A DNA stretch of 43,197 nt from a virus, in IMG/VR virus record IMGVR_UViG_3300042922_000227, positions 1 through 43,197 of that record. The stretch is one strand, 5' to 3'. How positions within the stretch are numbered: the first letter of the stretch is position 1; every line of letters starts with the position of its first letter. The notes beneath the pieces were generated by a model that did no database searches, was not told where the DNA came from, and saw nothing but the letters and a program-made list of their open reading frames with translations. The position numbers were made by a program, and so were the translations under genes. This document shows, piece after piece, positions 1 through 8,949 of this stretch.

Positions 1-127
1 CGATCTGGTGCAGCCGGTCGAACTCGTCCGCGTACAGCGCACGGTTCGACCCGTCCGGCATCGTGATGCCGAAGTCGATTGCGTTGCCGTGCAGCACCTC
101 GTCATGCCGCGACGTGAACGGTGCGGC
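1..127. repeat. terminal direct repeat, left copy
   Basis: Bases 1-127 are identical to 43071-43197. A repeat of exactly 127 bases is what a de Bruijn assembler with k=127 leaves at the ends of a circular contig, and the endolysin frame reads through the join without a break. It therefore marks a closed circle and is probably not a biological terminal redundancy. Confidence 0.95.
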
Positions 128-358
128 GACCACCACACCGAGCGCAGCCCGGTTGTTCCACAGGTACGACTGCCGCCACCGCGAGCGCATGCCCTCGTTG
201 ACCGACAGGGAACCCGACCGGCCCTTCGACCGCAGGTACGCGTTGAAGTCGATGATCGTGGACAGCACCTGCAGAGCGATCCGCTCCGACATGACGTACT
301 GCTCCACGCCGCGGAGATCCCCGAACGAGGACTTCCGCACGCTGAACTTGGCGGCCAT
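1..358 (-). CDS. M15 peptidase endolysin, N-terminal part (gene split by contig ends)
   Basis: This is the 5' part of an 816-bp gene (271 aa) that continues at 43070 and ends at 42613 once the circle is closed. The ATG at 358 begins MAAKFSVRKSSFGDL. Residues about 45-140 form an M15 (VanY/D-Ala-D-Ala carboxypeptidase-like) zinc peptidase domain: SVNEGMRS, the metal motif H90-G-N-A-I-D95, and the W-H-x-E motif (EPWHHEF, about 135-140), which lies beyond base 1. The family cleaves peptidoglycan stem or cross-link peptides; here it should release progeny. It follows the minor tail gene and precedes the holin, as expected of a lysis cassette. The usual M15 signature is H-x-x-G-x-A-x-D, so the shorter H-G-x-A-x-D spacing is slightly unusual. 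Endolysin is the best call because of the holin context. Confidence 0.9.
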   Translation of the reverse strand, partial: MAAKFSVRKSSFGDLRGVEQYVMSERIALQVLSTIIDFNAYLRSKGRSGSLSVNEGMRSRWRQSYLWNNRAALGVVVAAPFTSRHDEVLHGNAIDFGITMPDGSNRALYADEFDRLHQI

Positions 359-421
359 GACGGCCCCCTTCCATGACGAAAGGCCACCCCGAACGGGATG
401 GCCTGGAAGATGAGTGGTGGG

Positions 422-1420
422 TTAGAACGAGACGACGCCGATCTGGACGCCGCTGGTCCGGATCGTGTCCGAGTCCTGATCGGCGTCGAGGAACACCCGC
501 AGCACGTTCGCACCGCCCTTCGTCCTCGCGATCCCGGACACGGAGAAGAAGATCCCCGCGCCACCCCGGATCCGGGACAGGCGGCACGACGACGGGTGGA
601 GGACGTTCTCGTCGTTCAGGACCACCGACAGCAGCCCCGACGCATTGTTCTGGTGCGCACCCACCGCCGTACCCGTCACGGTGATGAACACCAGCCGGTC
701 GGCATCGGTGGAGAACGACTCACCAGCGATGCGGACCCGCCCTGAAGCGGGGGTGACGTCCGTCTCGACGTTGTCGTCCGCGGAAGGCAGCGCGTCGATC
801 GACTGCGCACGACGCCACTGCGGCGAAGACGCCGTACCCGACGACCGGTACGCGAAGTCCACGTCGACGCAGTACGCCTCCGTGCCGCGGAGGAACAGCA
901 GGGGGCTCATCTCCATGAGCGCGGCCTTCGAGTCCACCTGGATCGACGGGCGGATCGACGGCAGCGGAGAGAACAGGGTGGACGCGGCGAGCGTCTGGCC
1001 GGCGCCGCGGCTGAACTGGTGCAGCGTCAGGAACTCCTGCGTGCCGGACAGGGGTACCTCGGGACCCTTCAGCACGACGAGCTTGACCGGCAGGTCCACC
1101 GTCGGGTCGAATGCGGGGTCGGACGCCTTCCGCACCGCAGGGTTGTACAACAGCCCGACGTAGTAGCGAGTCGGGGAAGACACCGCCGGCACCGGGAGCG
1201 TGATGTCCGCGTCCATCTGGTGCCCGTACCCGTTCACCAGGGCGCGCGCGAAGCCGGACGTCGTGGACTTCCGGATCGTCACGGTGTCGTTCGTGTTCAC
1301 GGTGATGCGGTACGGGGAGCCCCAGTCGTCGAGGATGCCGTTCCCAACAGCACCCACCGTCTGCGCCCACGCACCGTCCGTCAGCTTCTGATCGACGATC
1401 GGGAACGAGGTCTCCGTCAT
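422..1420 (-). CDS. minor tail protein (putative)
   Basis: A 332-aa protein with an ATG start and a good upstream AAGGAGA. No enzymatic motif is visible. It is rich in Ser, Thr and Val, with beta-strand-like alternation (for example the DTVTIRKSTTSGFARALVNG segment near residues 45-65), typical of actinophage minor tail or receptor-binding proteins. It lies directly after the Gp37-like tail protein and before the endolysin, the usual place for the last baseplate/tail-tip gene. The structural role is inferred from position and composition. Whether it binds the host receptor cannot be told from the sequence. Confidence 0.65.
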   Translation of the reverse strand: MTETSFPIVDQKLTDGAWAQTVGAVGNGILDDWGSPYRITVNTNDTVTIRKSTTSGFARALVNGYGHQMDADITLPVPAVSSPTRYYVGLLYNPAVRKASDPAFDPTVDLPVKLVVLKGPEVPLSGTQEFLTLHQFSRGAGQTLAASTLFSPLPSIRPSIQVDSKAALMEMSPLLFLRGTEAYCVDVDFAYRSSGTASSPQWRRAQSIDALPSADDNVETDVTPASGRVRIAGESFSTDADRLVFITVTGTAVGAHQNNASGLLSVVLNDENVLHPSSCRLSRIRGGAGIFFSVSGIARTKGGANVLRVFLDADQDSDTIRTSGVQIGVVSF

Positions 1421-1432
1421 GATGGTCTCCTT

Positions 1433-2593
1433 CTAGATCGCCTGCAGCAGCCGGACGCTCTTCAGCGCCTTCGCCACACGTGTGTTCGTCTTCGTCGTCC
1501 ACGCCGAGGAGTCCCTAGACCCGACTACCGCGGACACGGTCTCCGTCGGAGAACCTTCCTGCGCCTGCACTGTTGTCGTCACCTCACGGACCAGGTTCGA
1601 CAGGTCGAGACCGTCGATGAAGACACCGACCTTGTCGCCGACGAACCAGTCACGCCGGTACCAGACGTCCGGGGAGTCCGTGATCGTGAACGACACTGAC
1701 ACCGGGGAGTCCCCGTCCGACAGTGCATCGTCGCCTGCATCGGCGAGCTCCGCCGCGACGGTGGTCTGCCGCTGGTCGATGAGCTGTTCGACCTTCGCAC
1801 CCCACACCGCTTCAGCAGCGGTCGAGACACGCTCCGCGAACAGCCGCTGCTGGCCCTGACCGCCGCCCGCGACGATCGCGTCGGTGACGGTGGGGCGGGT
1901 CAGCGTGTACGACCAGTCCTCGCCGATGATCCCGCCGGTGAAGTCCCGCGTCGACCCGAACCGGACGTTCGCGGTGCGGTCGGTGATCGGACGCACCGTG
2001 AACTGCAGGTAGGGGGCGTCGTCCTCGCCCTGCAAGATGTCGACGTGCAGCTTCCCGGACTCCGCGATGTCCGCGACGGTTGAACCGAGGAGGTCGAGCC
2101 TGCCCTTGATGGACACGTTCCGCCCACGCCCCAACGTCGCCGGCAACCGCAGCCGGGGTACGCGCCGTTCCGCTCGAGCGGCGTCCCCGGCGTTGAACCG
2201 GACGTAGCTGAGGAGCACCGACTCGGCAGGGCCGGACCGGTTGTCGTACGCGGCCGGTTGCGACGTGATCGGGGACGACGGGTCGGGGAACAGGATCCGG
2301 TCGTTGAGGACGTCGAGGTCCGACACCCCCGACACGGTCGACACGGTCGCACCGCGTTGAATGCTCGTGATCGGCCCCGACATGACCAGCTGGTCGCCGC
2401 GGGTGAGGATCACCCCGTTCCCGGGCGTCAGCAGCCCCGCCAGTCCCTCGTTGCGGGCGGTGACGGACCAGGTGCCCGGGTCGGTGCCGGTGACGTTGTG
2501 CCGCTCCACGACGGTCAGCAAGGACCAGAACTTCACGGGGTCGTAGGAGCGACGGAGGTTCTTGTCCCGCGGCTGGATCATCCACTGCGGCAT
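1433..2593 (-). CDS. tail protein, siphovirus ReqiPepy6 Gp37-like
   Basis: 386 aa, ATG start with GGGAGG seven bases upstream. The N-terminus (FWSLLTVVERHNVTGTDPGTW) and the following stretch on operator-like statements of measured values (GVILTRGDQLVMSGPI) match the layout of the Gp37-like tail protein family, which is found after the distal tail protein in many actinophages and is thought to form the tail-tip hub (Tal position). The C-terminal part (about 270-340) has the beta-rich sequence typical of the family. It sits 13 bases after the Dit-like gene. The family call is from recalled pattern, not from a search, and hub function is inferred from gene order. Confidence 0.75.
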   Translation of the reverse strand: MPQWMIQPRDKNLRRSYDPVKFWSLLTVVERHNVTGTDPGTWSVTARNEGLAGLLTPGNGVILTRGDQLVMSGPITSIQRGATVSTVSGVSDLDVLNDRILFPDPSSPITSQPAAYDNRSGPAESVLLSYVRFNAGDAARAERRVPRLRLPATLGRGRNVSIKGRLDLLGSTVADIAESGKLHVDILQGEDDAPYLQFTVRPITDRTANVRFGSTRDFTGGIIGEDWSYTLTRPTVTDAIVAGGGQGQQRLFAERVSTAAEAVWGAKVEQLIDQRQTTVAAELADAGDDALSDGDSPVSVSFTITDSPDVWYRRDWFVGDKVGVFIDGLDLSNLVREVTTTVQAQEGSPTETVSAVVGSRDSSAWTTKTNTRVAKALKSVRLLQAI

Positions 2594-2606
2594 GCGACCT
2601 CCCAGA

Positions 2607-3662
2607 TCAAAACGCTGCGAGCCAGCGCTCGAGCCATCGGACGGTCATCGACGTGTCCGCCCCAGCCGAACCGAGCTGCACGTTCACACTGTTCATCCCC
2701 GGCCGGAGCGGAGCGAACGTCGAAGTCGGGGAGATGTACGGCCACGCCACCTGCCCGCCAAGACGAGCAGACCGGCGCCGAGGATCCGTGATCAGCACCA
2801 GTTCCTGGCCGTCAGCGACCGACGACGTCATCACCATGTTCGTCCCCGGGAAGCTGAGCTCCGCGATCGTCGCGGGACCATCGACGAAGACTTCCACCCA
2901 CGCCGGCACATCACCCTGCACCGCCATCTGCATGCCGTTACCGATCGTCACCGAAGCGGAAATCGACCGCGGCCACACGTTGTCGTCGGTGGAGGAGAGG
3001 AACACTTCCCCGTCGGCGATGCCGTACGTGAACGACGTGTACTCCCGGGCGTGGAAGAACGGATCCACCGCGAGGAGCGTCAGCCCGAAGTTCTCGAACC
3101 GCGCCCCGCCAGCAGACCCACCATGCTCACCCGTCCACCCGTCCTTGTAGACGACGTCGAGGAGCCGTTCACCGTTCAGGGACGACACCCCAAGGCGGAA
3201 GGTGCCCGTGTCGCCCAGGTTCACCAGGTCCCACATCGGGGCGATCAGCCCGCGGAGCTCCGTCAGCTTCCCCATGAACTCCGCATGGGACGTGTCGGAA
3301 GCGAACTTCAACGGCAGGAACACTTCCCGTTCGTCGACGTTCACCTCCTGCAACGACGACCCCGGCATGCCGGGGGTCTTGATCGTCACCACGTCCAGCG
3401 GGGGCAACTGCAGACCAGTCGCCCCCGCCTTCAGGATCCGGTCCACGTCAACGTTCAACGGGACCACGAGGGACCCGTCCATCGACTCGAGCCAGATCCG
3501 GCGTGTGTCTTCCCGCACGATGACGGGCGGAGTGGTGGGGAAGTCGGGCCCGGTGGGGCCGTTCCCGTCGAGGGTGTCGACGAACTCGTCCGCCGGCCCA
3601 CCACCATCGATCGTGTCGGTGATGGTGAGCGACGGTGAGCCGCCGCTGATCAGTGTCGCCAC
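2607..3662 (-). CDS. distal tail protein (Dit-like)
   Basis: 351 aa, GTG start chosen because GGAGGA lies six bases upstream. It comes immediately after the tape measure gene, the fixed place of Dit in siphoviruses. The first about 45 residues are a Gly/Pro/Asp-rich leader with a repeated DTIDGGGPADEF/DTLDGNGPTGPDF motif. The rest resembles the Dit family: an N-terminal region with the motif around VDEREVFLPLKF, then a galectin-like beta-rich C-terminal half ending in SMTVRWLERWLAAF. Dit hexamers join tail tube to tip. The duplicated DT(I/L)DG-G leader is not part of the usual domain. Confidence 0.75.
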   Translation of the reverse strand: MATLISGGSPSLTITDTIDGGGPADEFVDTLDGNGPTGPDFPTTPPVIVREDTRRIWLESMDGSLVVPLNVDVDRILKAGATGLQLPPLDVVTIKTPGMPGSSLQEVNVDEREVFLPLKFASDTSHAEFMGKLTELRGLIAPMWDLVNLGDTGTFRLGVSSLNGERLLDVVYKDGWTGEHGGSAGGARFENFGLTLLAVDPFFHAREYTSFTYGIADGEVFLSSTDDNVWPRSISASVTIGNGMQMAVQGDVPAWVEVFVDGPATIAELSFPGTNMVMTSSVADGQELVLITDPRRRSARLGGQVAWPYISPTSTFAPLRPGMNSVNVQLGSAGADTSMTVRWLERWLAAF

Positions 3663-3674
3663 AGAGTCCTCCGA

Positions 3675-6600
3675 TCAGCGGCCGCCGGCCATAACTTCCT
3701 TCTTGTGCACCCACGACTCGAACTCGCGGACAGCGCCACGGTCCGGGTTGTGGAACACAGGTGCGTACGTGTTCCCGCCGCCACCGCTCTCGGTCGATAC
3801 GATCTCCCGCAGCGTCTGCATCGGCAGCGCCACCTCCGGATCGCGGAGGTTGTTCTGCACCAGAGACAGCCCCTGCGGCAGCACACCGCCCTTGTCGTAC
3901 AAGGTGGGCGTCAACCCGCCGACGATGCCACCAGCGGCCATACCGCCAGCAGCCTTGCCGCCCTTGTACTCGAAGTGCCACGGCTCACGCTGCGCGAAGG
4001 ACAGTCCCGTCGGGTACCAGCCGAAGCGAGGACCGTTCGCACGCATCCACGCCTGCGAGCCGCCACCAACGTCAGCAGCGAGCCCGTACCCGTGGACCGA
4101 CGTGCCAGGCGTCGCCGCGAGGTTCCCGCGGCCAGCCCGGTACGCGGAGTACCGCATCTGCTGGTTCGCGAGATCCCGGTACCCCTCCGTCAGCGACAGG
4201 CCACCACCGAACGCCCGCTGCATCGCCTCCCACGCGACCGCAGCAGCCTTCCGGAGGTATCCGCCGATCGGGCCGACACCAGGACCGCCGGTGAACCCGG
4301 ACACCTTCGACAGCGCCGACTTCGGCAGCTGCCCGTTCTTCCCGTTCCCGCCGAAGTTCCCGAGCCCGTCAGCGGCGCCACCCATCGCCTTCAACGCGGA
4401 CACTGCCCCGTCGAGAAGCTTCGTGCCCATGCCGCCAGCGACGTCGACCATCCGTCCGGCGCCCGGGATCCCACCGATGGCGGACTTCACGAGCTTGCCG
4501 AGGGTCCCCATCGGGTCCGAGACGACCTGCGCTGCGGTCTCCGCAGCGTTCTTCGTCCAGTCCCAAGCAGTCCCAGCGGCACCCTTGGTCCAGTTCCAGG
4601 CAGCCTTCGCACCGGACAGAAGCCCGTTGCCGTTGCCGCCATCCGAGCCGGAGCTCTTCTTGACGACGCCACCCTTCGCATACCCGGTCATCTTCCGCAC
4701 CGCCGAAGCGCCACCGGAGTTGCCGGCAGCGTTCAACGCATGCACAGTCGACGGACCGAGACCGCGAACCACCTCGGGGACGAGGACACCCTCACCACGT
4801 CGCATCGGCGTCATCACGTCGTCACGCTTCGCCGCCTGGTACCCCGGGATCACACCACCTCGAGCGAACCCGGACGGCAGATCGATCGTGCTGATCTTCT
4901 TCTTGACCCCGAACGCCTGCGCCACGTCGTTGAACGGTGTGATCAGCGACTTGTTGATGACCGTCTCAACGACGAACTTGATCGGTGCCTTCGCGGCGGT
5001 CTTGACAGCCTCCCACGCTCTTGCGATGCCGTTCTTCATGACGTTGAAGGCAGCGGGGATCGTTGTCTTCGCGACAGTTGTGAGCTTGTCGAAGACGGGC
5101 TTCAGCCAGTCCCACACCGTCTTAATCGCCGTCTTGATGCCGTCCCACGCTGGCTTGATCGCATTGCGGTACAGCCACAGGAACACGGGCCCGAGCACGT
5201 TCTTCACGATGAACACCGCGGCGGTGAAGATCGGCTTCGCGTAGAAGTTCCACCACGCGGAGATGATCGTCCCGATCGCGGCGAACACAGGCTTGATGAT
5301 CGTGTTGTACAGCCACGAGAACACGGCGCCGAGGGTGTACCGGACGACCGCGACGATCGTGGAGACGATCACCGAGAACGTGTTCCAGAACCAGGTTGCG
5401 ACTGCAGCGATACCGCGAAAGACCGGCCCGAAGATGTTCCTCCACAGCCAGACCGCGACCGTCGCGACGGCCTGGGCGCCCATCTTGATGCCCGCCCAGA
5501 TGGCGTCGATACCGGTCTTGAACCAGCCGATGTTCTTGTATGCCCAGATCACACCGGCGACGAGGAGGCCGATCGCGGTGATGATGAGCCCGATCGGGTT
5601 CATCCGCAACGCGAGGTTGAACGCCTTCTGCGCGCCGACTGCGAGCCACGTCGCGAACGTCCACGCCTTCTGCGCGGCAGCCACGAGGCGCAGCTGGCTT
5701 GCCCACATCGCGAAGCCGCCAGCAGCTAGGATCTTCTGCTGCAGGATCCACGCCTTGTACGCGACGACGAGCCCGCCGATCGCCGCCGCCAGGAGCACCA
5801 CGCCGACCTTGTTGGCGCGCATGAACCCGGTGACACCGACCAGCGCCGGCCCGATGACGTTCGCGAGGAGGAACGCAGCAGCACGGAACGCTCCGACGAA
5901 CGCACCCGCCACGATCGCCGCTGTCGGCCCGAGCGCTGCAGCTAGGTTCTTCACCGACGGCACCAGACTCGTCGTGACGAACGACGCGATGTCGCGGAAC
6001 GCCCCCATGATCACCGTGCGTGCCGCCTGCACCCCCGACACGACTGCTGGGTCGATCCCAGAGATCGGTGCGGACACCTTCCCGGTGAACGCCAGCTTCC
6101 CGAGCCCACCAGCGATGTCCAGGAACGACTGCACCTTGTCGCCGGCACCGTTCAAGCTGCCAGCGATCCCGTTGACCGCCGCCTCGAGCGCGGGGGACAC
6201 GGTCTGGTAGATGCCGAGCGCGACGTCTTCAAGCTGCGACTGCAGCTTGTCCATCGCACCGCCGAGACCCTTCATCTTCGACTGCGCGACTGCAGCGGCA
6301 CCACCGGTGCGGCTGACGGACTTGCCCATCTTGTCGAAGGCGGGCGCACCGGAAGCCGCAAGGGACGTCACAGCGGCCAGGGGTTCACGTCCGAACGCGA
6401 GGACCGCCTGCGACGCGAAGTCCTCCTGCGTCATCGTCCGCCGCGCCTCCGACAGCGACTCAATGACGGCGCGGAGACCAACGAACTTGCCCTGCTGGTC
6501 GAACACCGACAGGTTCAGCGCATCGACGGCCTTCTGCGCCTGCTTCGACGGCCGCGCAAGAGACGCGAGCATCCCGCGGAGCGCGGTACCGGCCGTGTCG

Positions 6601-8012
6601 CCCTTCAGACCGTTGTTGGCGAGGATGCCGACAGCCGCAGCGGTGTCCGCAAGGTTGATGCCCATGGTCCGGGCGACGGGACCGACGTACTTCATCGACA
6701 GGGCAATGTCGTCGACACCACCCGCGGCAGCGTTGGCGGTGTTCGCGAGGACATCCGCGACCATCGCCGCGTCCTTCGCCTTCAGGCCGAACTGGTTTAA
6801 CGCGTTCGCCTGAATCTCAGCTGCGCGCGCACCGTCGACCTGCGCCGCAGCAGCGAGAGTGATGGTGCCCTTCGCGGCGTCCATCGCCTCGTTGGCGGTC
6901 AGACCGCCCTTCGCGAGTTCGAGCATCACCGCAGCGGCGTCCTTGCCGGACGTCGCGGGGAGCGTCAGGTCGGAACCCAGCTCACGCGCCTTGATGCCGA
7001 ACTTCGCGAGCTCCGCACCGGACGTGTTCGTCACAGCGCCGAGTTCGTTCATGGTCGCCGTGTACTCGTTGCCGAGCTTGATGACCTGCCCAGCGCCGAT
7101 GATCGCGCCGAACCCGGCAGCCATCCCCGCCAGCGGCTTCAACGTCGACAGAGCACTAGCCGCGACGTTCTTCGCGCCAACAGCGACCTTCCCCAAACCA
7201 GAGGACAGAGGCGCGCCAGCCGCAGCGAGACGGCCGAACCGGCTGTTCATCAGTGCGGTCTGCTTCGCAGACTGCGCCTGAGCGTCGCCAAGCTGAGTGG
7301 TGATGGTTTTCTGCTCGGTGAACGCAGCCTTCAGCTGGTCCTCGACAGCGACTACCTTCAGTCCCGTCGTCTCGTGACGACCTCGGGCGATCGCGAGCTG
7401 CTGTTCGGCCTGCAGAACCGCAGCGGAGTTCACCGATCCGAGCTTCCGAGCCTGCGCGAGGCCGGCTTCCGCGGCCTGCAGCCCCTGCGCAGCGACTTTC
7501 TGCTGCCCCTGCGCGAGCTTCAACGCCTGTTCGGCCTTCACTGCCTGAGCGGCAGCAGCCTTCCCGGACCCGGCGCGTGCTGCAGCGAGGCGCGCCTCAG
7601 CACCCTCAACTGCAACGGTCGATGCCTGCTGCTTCGACTGCGCAGCGATGACCGACTGCTCGGAGCGGACGAGTGCCTGTGCTGCGGCAGAGTTCTTCGT
7701 TGTCCGTGCCGCAGCGAGACGAGCCTCCGCCGCCTGGACACCGACAGCGGCGGCCTTCTCCTCCGAACGCGCCTTCGCGATCGCGACCTTCTCGGCCTGC
7801 ACGACCTTCGCGGCACGCTTCGACGCGACCTCGAGCTCTGACACGAGCGTCTTCGCGGCGGACGTGGAACCGCCAGCCGCGACACCATTGGAGAACTGCC
7901 GGCCAGCAGACAGGCCCGCAACTTTCGCCGCGGTGCCTGCCTGCTTCGACATAGTCGACGCGAACTTCGACATCGAGGGCAGGACATCGAGCCATACAGC
8001 GGAACCGGCCAC
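3675..8012 (-). CDS. tape measure protein with C-terminal M15 peptidase domain
   Basis: 1445 aa and the longest gene. The GTG at 8012 is preferred (MAGSAVWLDVLPSM, GGAG six bases upstream) over an in-frame TTG at 8024 that overlaps this ribosome-binding site. Residues about 60-230 are an Ala-rich coiled coil in which AEARLAAAR-type blocks recur exactly 43 residues apart (95, 138, 181). Residues about 290-620 match the TP901-type tape measure core. The middle is hydrophobic, with several membrane-like segments and repeated W-L-(W/Y)-x-N-x-x-(K/G)-P motifs. Near residues 1265-1349 lies an M15 peptidase signature: SVHGYGLAAD (1305-1314) and EPWHFEY (1343-1349). The protein sets tail length; the peptidase probably opens the cell wall during DNA entry. 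Confidence 0.95.
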   Translation of the reverse strand: MAGSAVWLDVLPSMSKFASTMSKQAGTAAKVAGLSAGRQFSNGVAAGGSTSAAKTLVSELEVASKRAAKVVQAEKVAIAKARSEEKAAAVGVQAAEARLAAARTTKNSAAAQALVRSEQSVIAAQSKQQASTVAVEGAEARLAAARAGSGKAAAAQAVKAEQALKLAQGQQKVAAQGLQAAEAGLAQARKLGSVNSAAVLQAEQQLAIARGRHETTGLKVVAVEDQLKAAFTEQKTITTQLGDAQAQSAKQTALMNSRFGRLAAAGAPLSSGLGKVAVGAKNVAASALSTLKPLAGMAAGFGAIIGAGQVIKLGNEYTATMNELGAVTNTSGAELAKFGIKARELGSDLTLPATSGKDAAAVMLELAKGGLTANEAMDAAKGTITLAAAAQVDGARAAEIQANALNQFGLKAKDAAMVADVLANTANAAAGGVDDIALSMKYVGPVARTMGINLADTAAAVGILANNGLKGDTAGTALRGMLASLARPSKQAQKAVDALNLSVFDQQGKFVGLRAVIESLSEARRTMTQEDFASQAVLAFGREPLAAVTSLAASGAPAFDKMGKSVSRTGGAAAVAQSKMKGLGGAMDKLQSQLEDVALGIYQTVSPALEAAVNGIAGSLNGAGDKVQSFLDIAGGLGKLAFTGKVSAPISGIDPAVVSGVQAARTVIMGAFRDIASFVTTSLVPSVKNLAAALGPTAAIVAGAFVGAFRAAAFLLANVIGPALVGVTGFMRANKVGVVLLAAAIGGLVVAYKAWILQQKILAAGGFAMWASQLRLVAAAQKAWTFATWLAVGAQKAFNLALRMNPIGLIITAIGLLVAGVIWAYKNIGWFKTGIDAIWAGIKMGAQAVATVAVWLWRNIFGPVFRGIAAVATWFWNTFSVIVSTIVAVVRYTLGAVFSWLYNTIIKPVFAAIGTIISAWWNFYAKPIFTAAVFIVKNVLGPVFLWLYRNAIKPAWDGIKTAIKTVWDWLKPVFDKLTTVAKTTIPAAFNVMKNGIARAWEAVKTAAKAPIKFVVETVINKSLITPFNDVAQAFGVKKKISTIDLPSGFARGGVIPGYQAAKRDDVMTPMRRGEGVLVPEVVRGLGPSTVHALNAAGNSGGASAVRKMTGYAKGGVVKKSSGSDGGNGNGLLSGAKAAWNWTKGAAGTAWDWTKNAAETAAQVVSDPMGTLGKLVKSAIGGIPGAGRMVDVAGGMGTKLLDGAVSALKAMGGAADGLGNFGGNGKNGQLPKSALSKVSGFTGGPGVGPIGGYLRKAAAVAWEAMQRAFGGGLSLTEGYRDLANQQMRYSAYRAGRGNLAATPGTSVHGYGLAADVGGGSQAWMRANGPRFGWYPTGLSFAQREPWHFEYKGGKAAGGMAAGGIVGGLTPTLYDKGGVLPQGLSLVQNNLRDPEVALPMQTLREIVSTESGGGGNTYAPVFHNPDRGAVREFESWVHKKEVMAGGR

Positions 8013-8027
8013 GAGGCACTCCAATGT

Positions 8028-8848
8028 CTAGTTGTTCGCGAACCAGCCGTCGGCGACTTCCTGCATCTCCACGAGCTGCCGCTCGTCGAGTTCCTGTTCC
8101 GCCGCGTCCCGCACGTCACGCCCATCAAGAGGCGACGGCAGGTAGTCGGGTTTCTTCGGCCGCTTCTCACCCGCGAGGAACGCCTCGATCAGCGCCAACT
8201 GGGCGCGCAGCACCGAGTTCGTGTCGCGGCTGATCCAGTCGCCGTCCGCCCAGTCGTTCTCGCGCACGGCACGGTGGAACGCCGAATCGGGGGGTAGAGC
8301 CTCGACCAGGCCACGCAACTGCCATACCGAGATGCGGCCGCGGAGGAACTCACGCAGCACATCCCGGCCGCCGTACGTGGCCTGCAACGCTGCATCGCCG
8401 GAACGGAGGTGGTCCCCGAACAGCTGCAGCATCGCCTCGGTGCGGACCTGCACAGCGACGGGGTGCGTTGCTGGCAGGTCCGCGATCTCGAGGTCGAACT
8501 CGTCGAGGTCTACCCCCGTCAGTTTCCCTGCGAGTCCTTCAGGTCCTGACCGACCGCGATCATGACGAGGTTGATGCCTTCATCGGTCCCGCCGGCAGCG
8601 ATGAACCGTTCGTACTGCTCGTCGCCGAGGAGGATGCGGCCCTGCGCGGAGTCGTCCTCGTCGTCGGCGCCCTTCAGCGCCTTCTTCGTGTCGTTGTCGT
8701 AGAAGTACGGGTGGGGCAGGTAGAACGCCTCGCCACCCTCTTCCACGAAGATCTCGATGGTGTCGCCACCGACGGACTCCTCGACCTTCCGCCGAGCGGC
8801 GGCGAGGGTGTACGACGTGCGACGGTTCTTGTCAGCCTTGCTGGTCAT
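8028..8848 (-). CDS. tail assembly chaperone, long -1 frameshift product (GT-like)
   Basis: The short chaperone frame ends at TGA 8519-8521. A canonical slippery heptamer GGGAAAC (plus-strand 8522-8528) lies in the right register just before it. After a -1 slip the reading frame continues as KLTGVDLDEFDLEIADLPA and joins the downstream frame that ends at 8028. This reproduces the lambda G/GT arrangement found before nearly all siphovirus tape measure genes. The extension carries about 165 residues, including VEALPPDSAFHRAVRENDW, with an acidic C-terminus. These chaperones coat the tape measure during tail assembly. The frame, heptamer and position are seen directly; frameshifting itself is inferred. 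Confidence 0.88.
8519..8848 (-). CDS. tail assembly chaperone, short form (G-like)
   Basis: 109 aa, ATG start with AGGAGA upstream. The sequence is acidic with a YLPHPYFYDNDTKKALKGADDED segment and ends QDLKDSQGN at the stop within the slippery region. Position between the tail tube and the tape measure genes, size and the overlapping -1 frame identify it as the unshifted chaperone. It would be made in excess over the long form. Confidence 0.85.
   Translation of the reverse strand: MTSKADKNRRTSYTLAAARRKVEESVGGDTIEIFVEEGGEAFYLPHPYFYDNDTKKALKGADDEDDSAQGRILLGDEQYERFIAAGGTDEGINLVMIAVGQDLKDSQGN
8522..8528 (-). promoter_or_regulatory. programmed -1 ribosomal frameshift site GGGAAAC
   Basis: On the minus strand the text reads CAG GGA AAC TGA in the zero frame, so the heptamer G-GGA-AAC (X XXY YYZ) abuts the stop codon. 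The -1 frame is open on both sides and joins the downstream chaperone frame. Confidence 0.9.
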
Positions 8849-8891
8849 GCGGGTCTCCTAGTGAGCTTGGTGAGCTCGTGAGCAGGGGTAA

Positions 8892-8933
8892 CAGGTGGCG
8901 GCGGCGCAGCTCACCAAACGACGCCGCCACCTG
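8892..8933 (-). terminator. hairpin between tail tube and tail chaperone genes
   Basis: Arms of 12 bp, CAGGTGGCGGCG (8892-8903) and CGCCGCCACCTG (8922-8933), with an 18-nt loop in a 101-bp gap just after the abundant tail tube gene. There is no clear U-tract. It may partly terminate transcription or protect the upstream mRNA, a common arrangement that lets tube protein exceed downstream products. Confidence 0.6.
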
Positions 8934-8949
8934 GTCTTGGGGGGAAGGG

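Noticed and set aside
1-127. Biological terminal redundancy
   Set aside because: The length of exactly 127 and the uninterrupted gene across the join fit an assembler overlap better.
3202-5244. 680-aa plus-strand open frame opposite the tape measure and Dit genes
   Set aside because: It is antisense to well-supported genes, has Pro/Ser-rich low-complexity sequence typical of shadow frames in high-G+C DNA and no ribosome-binding site.
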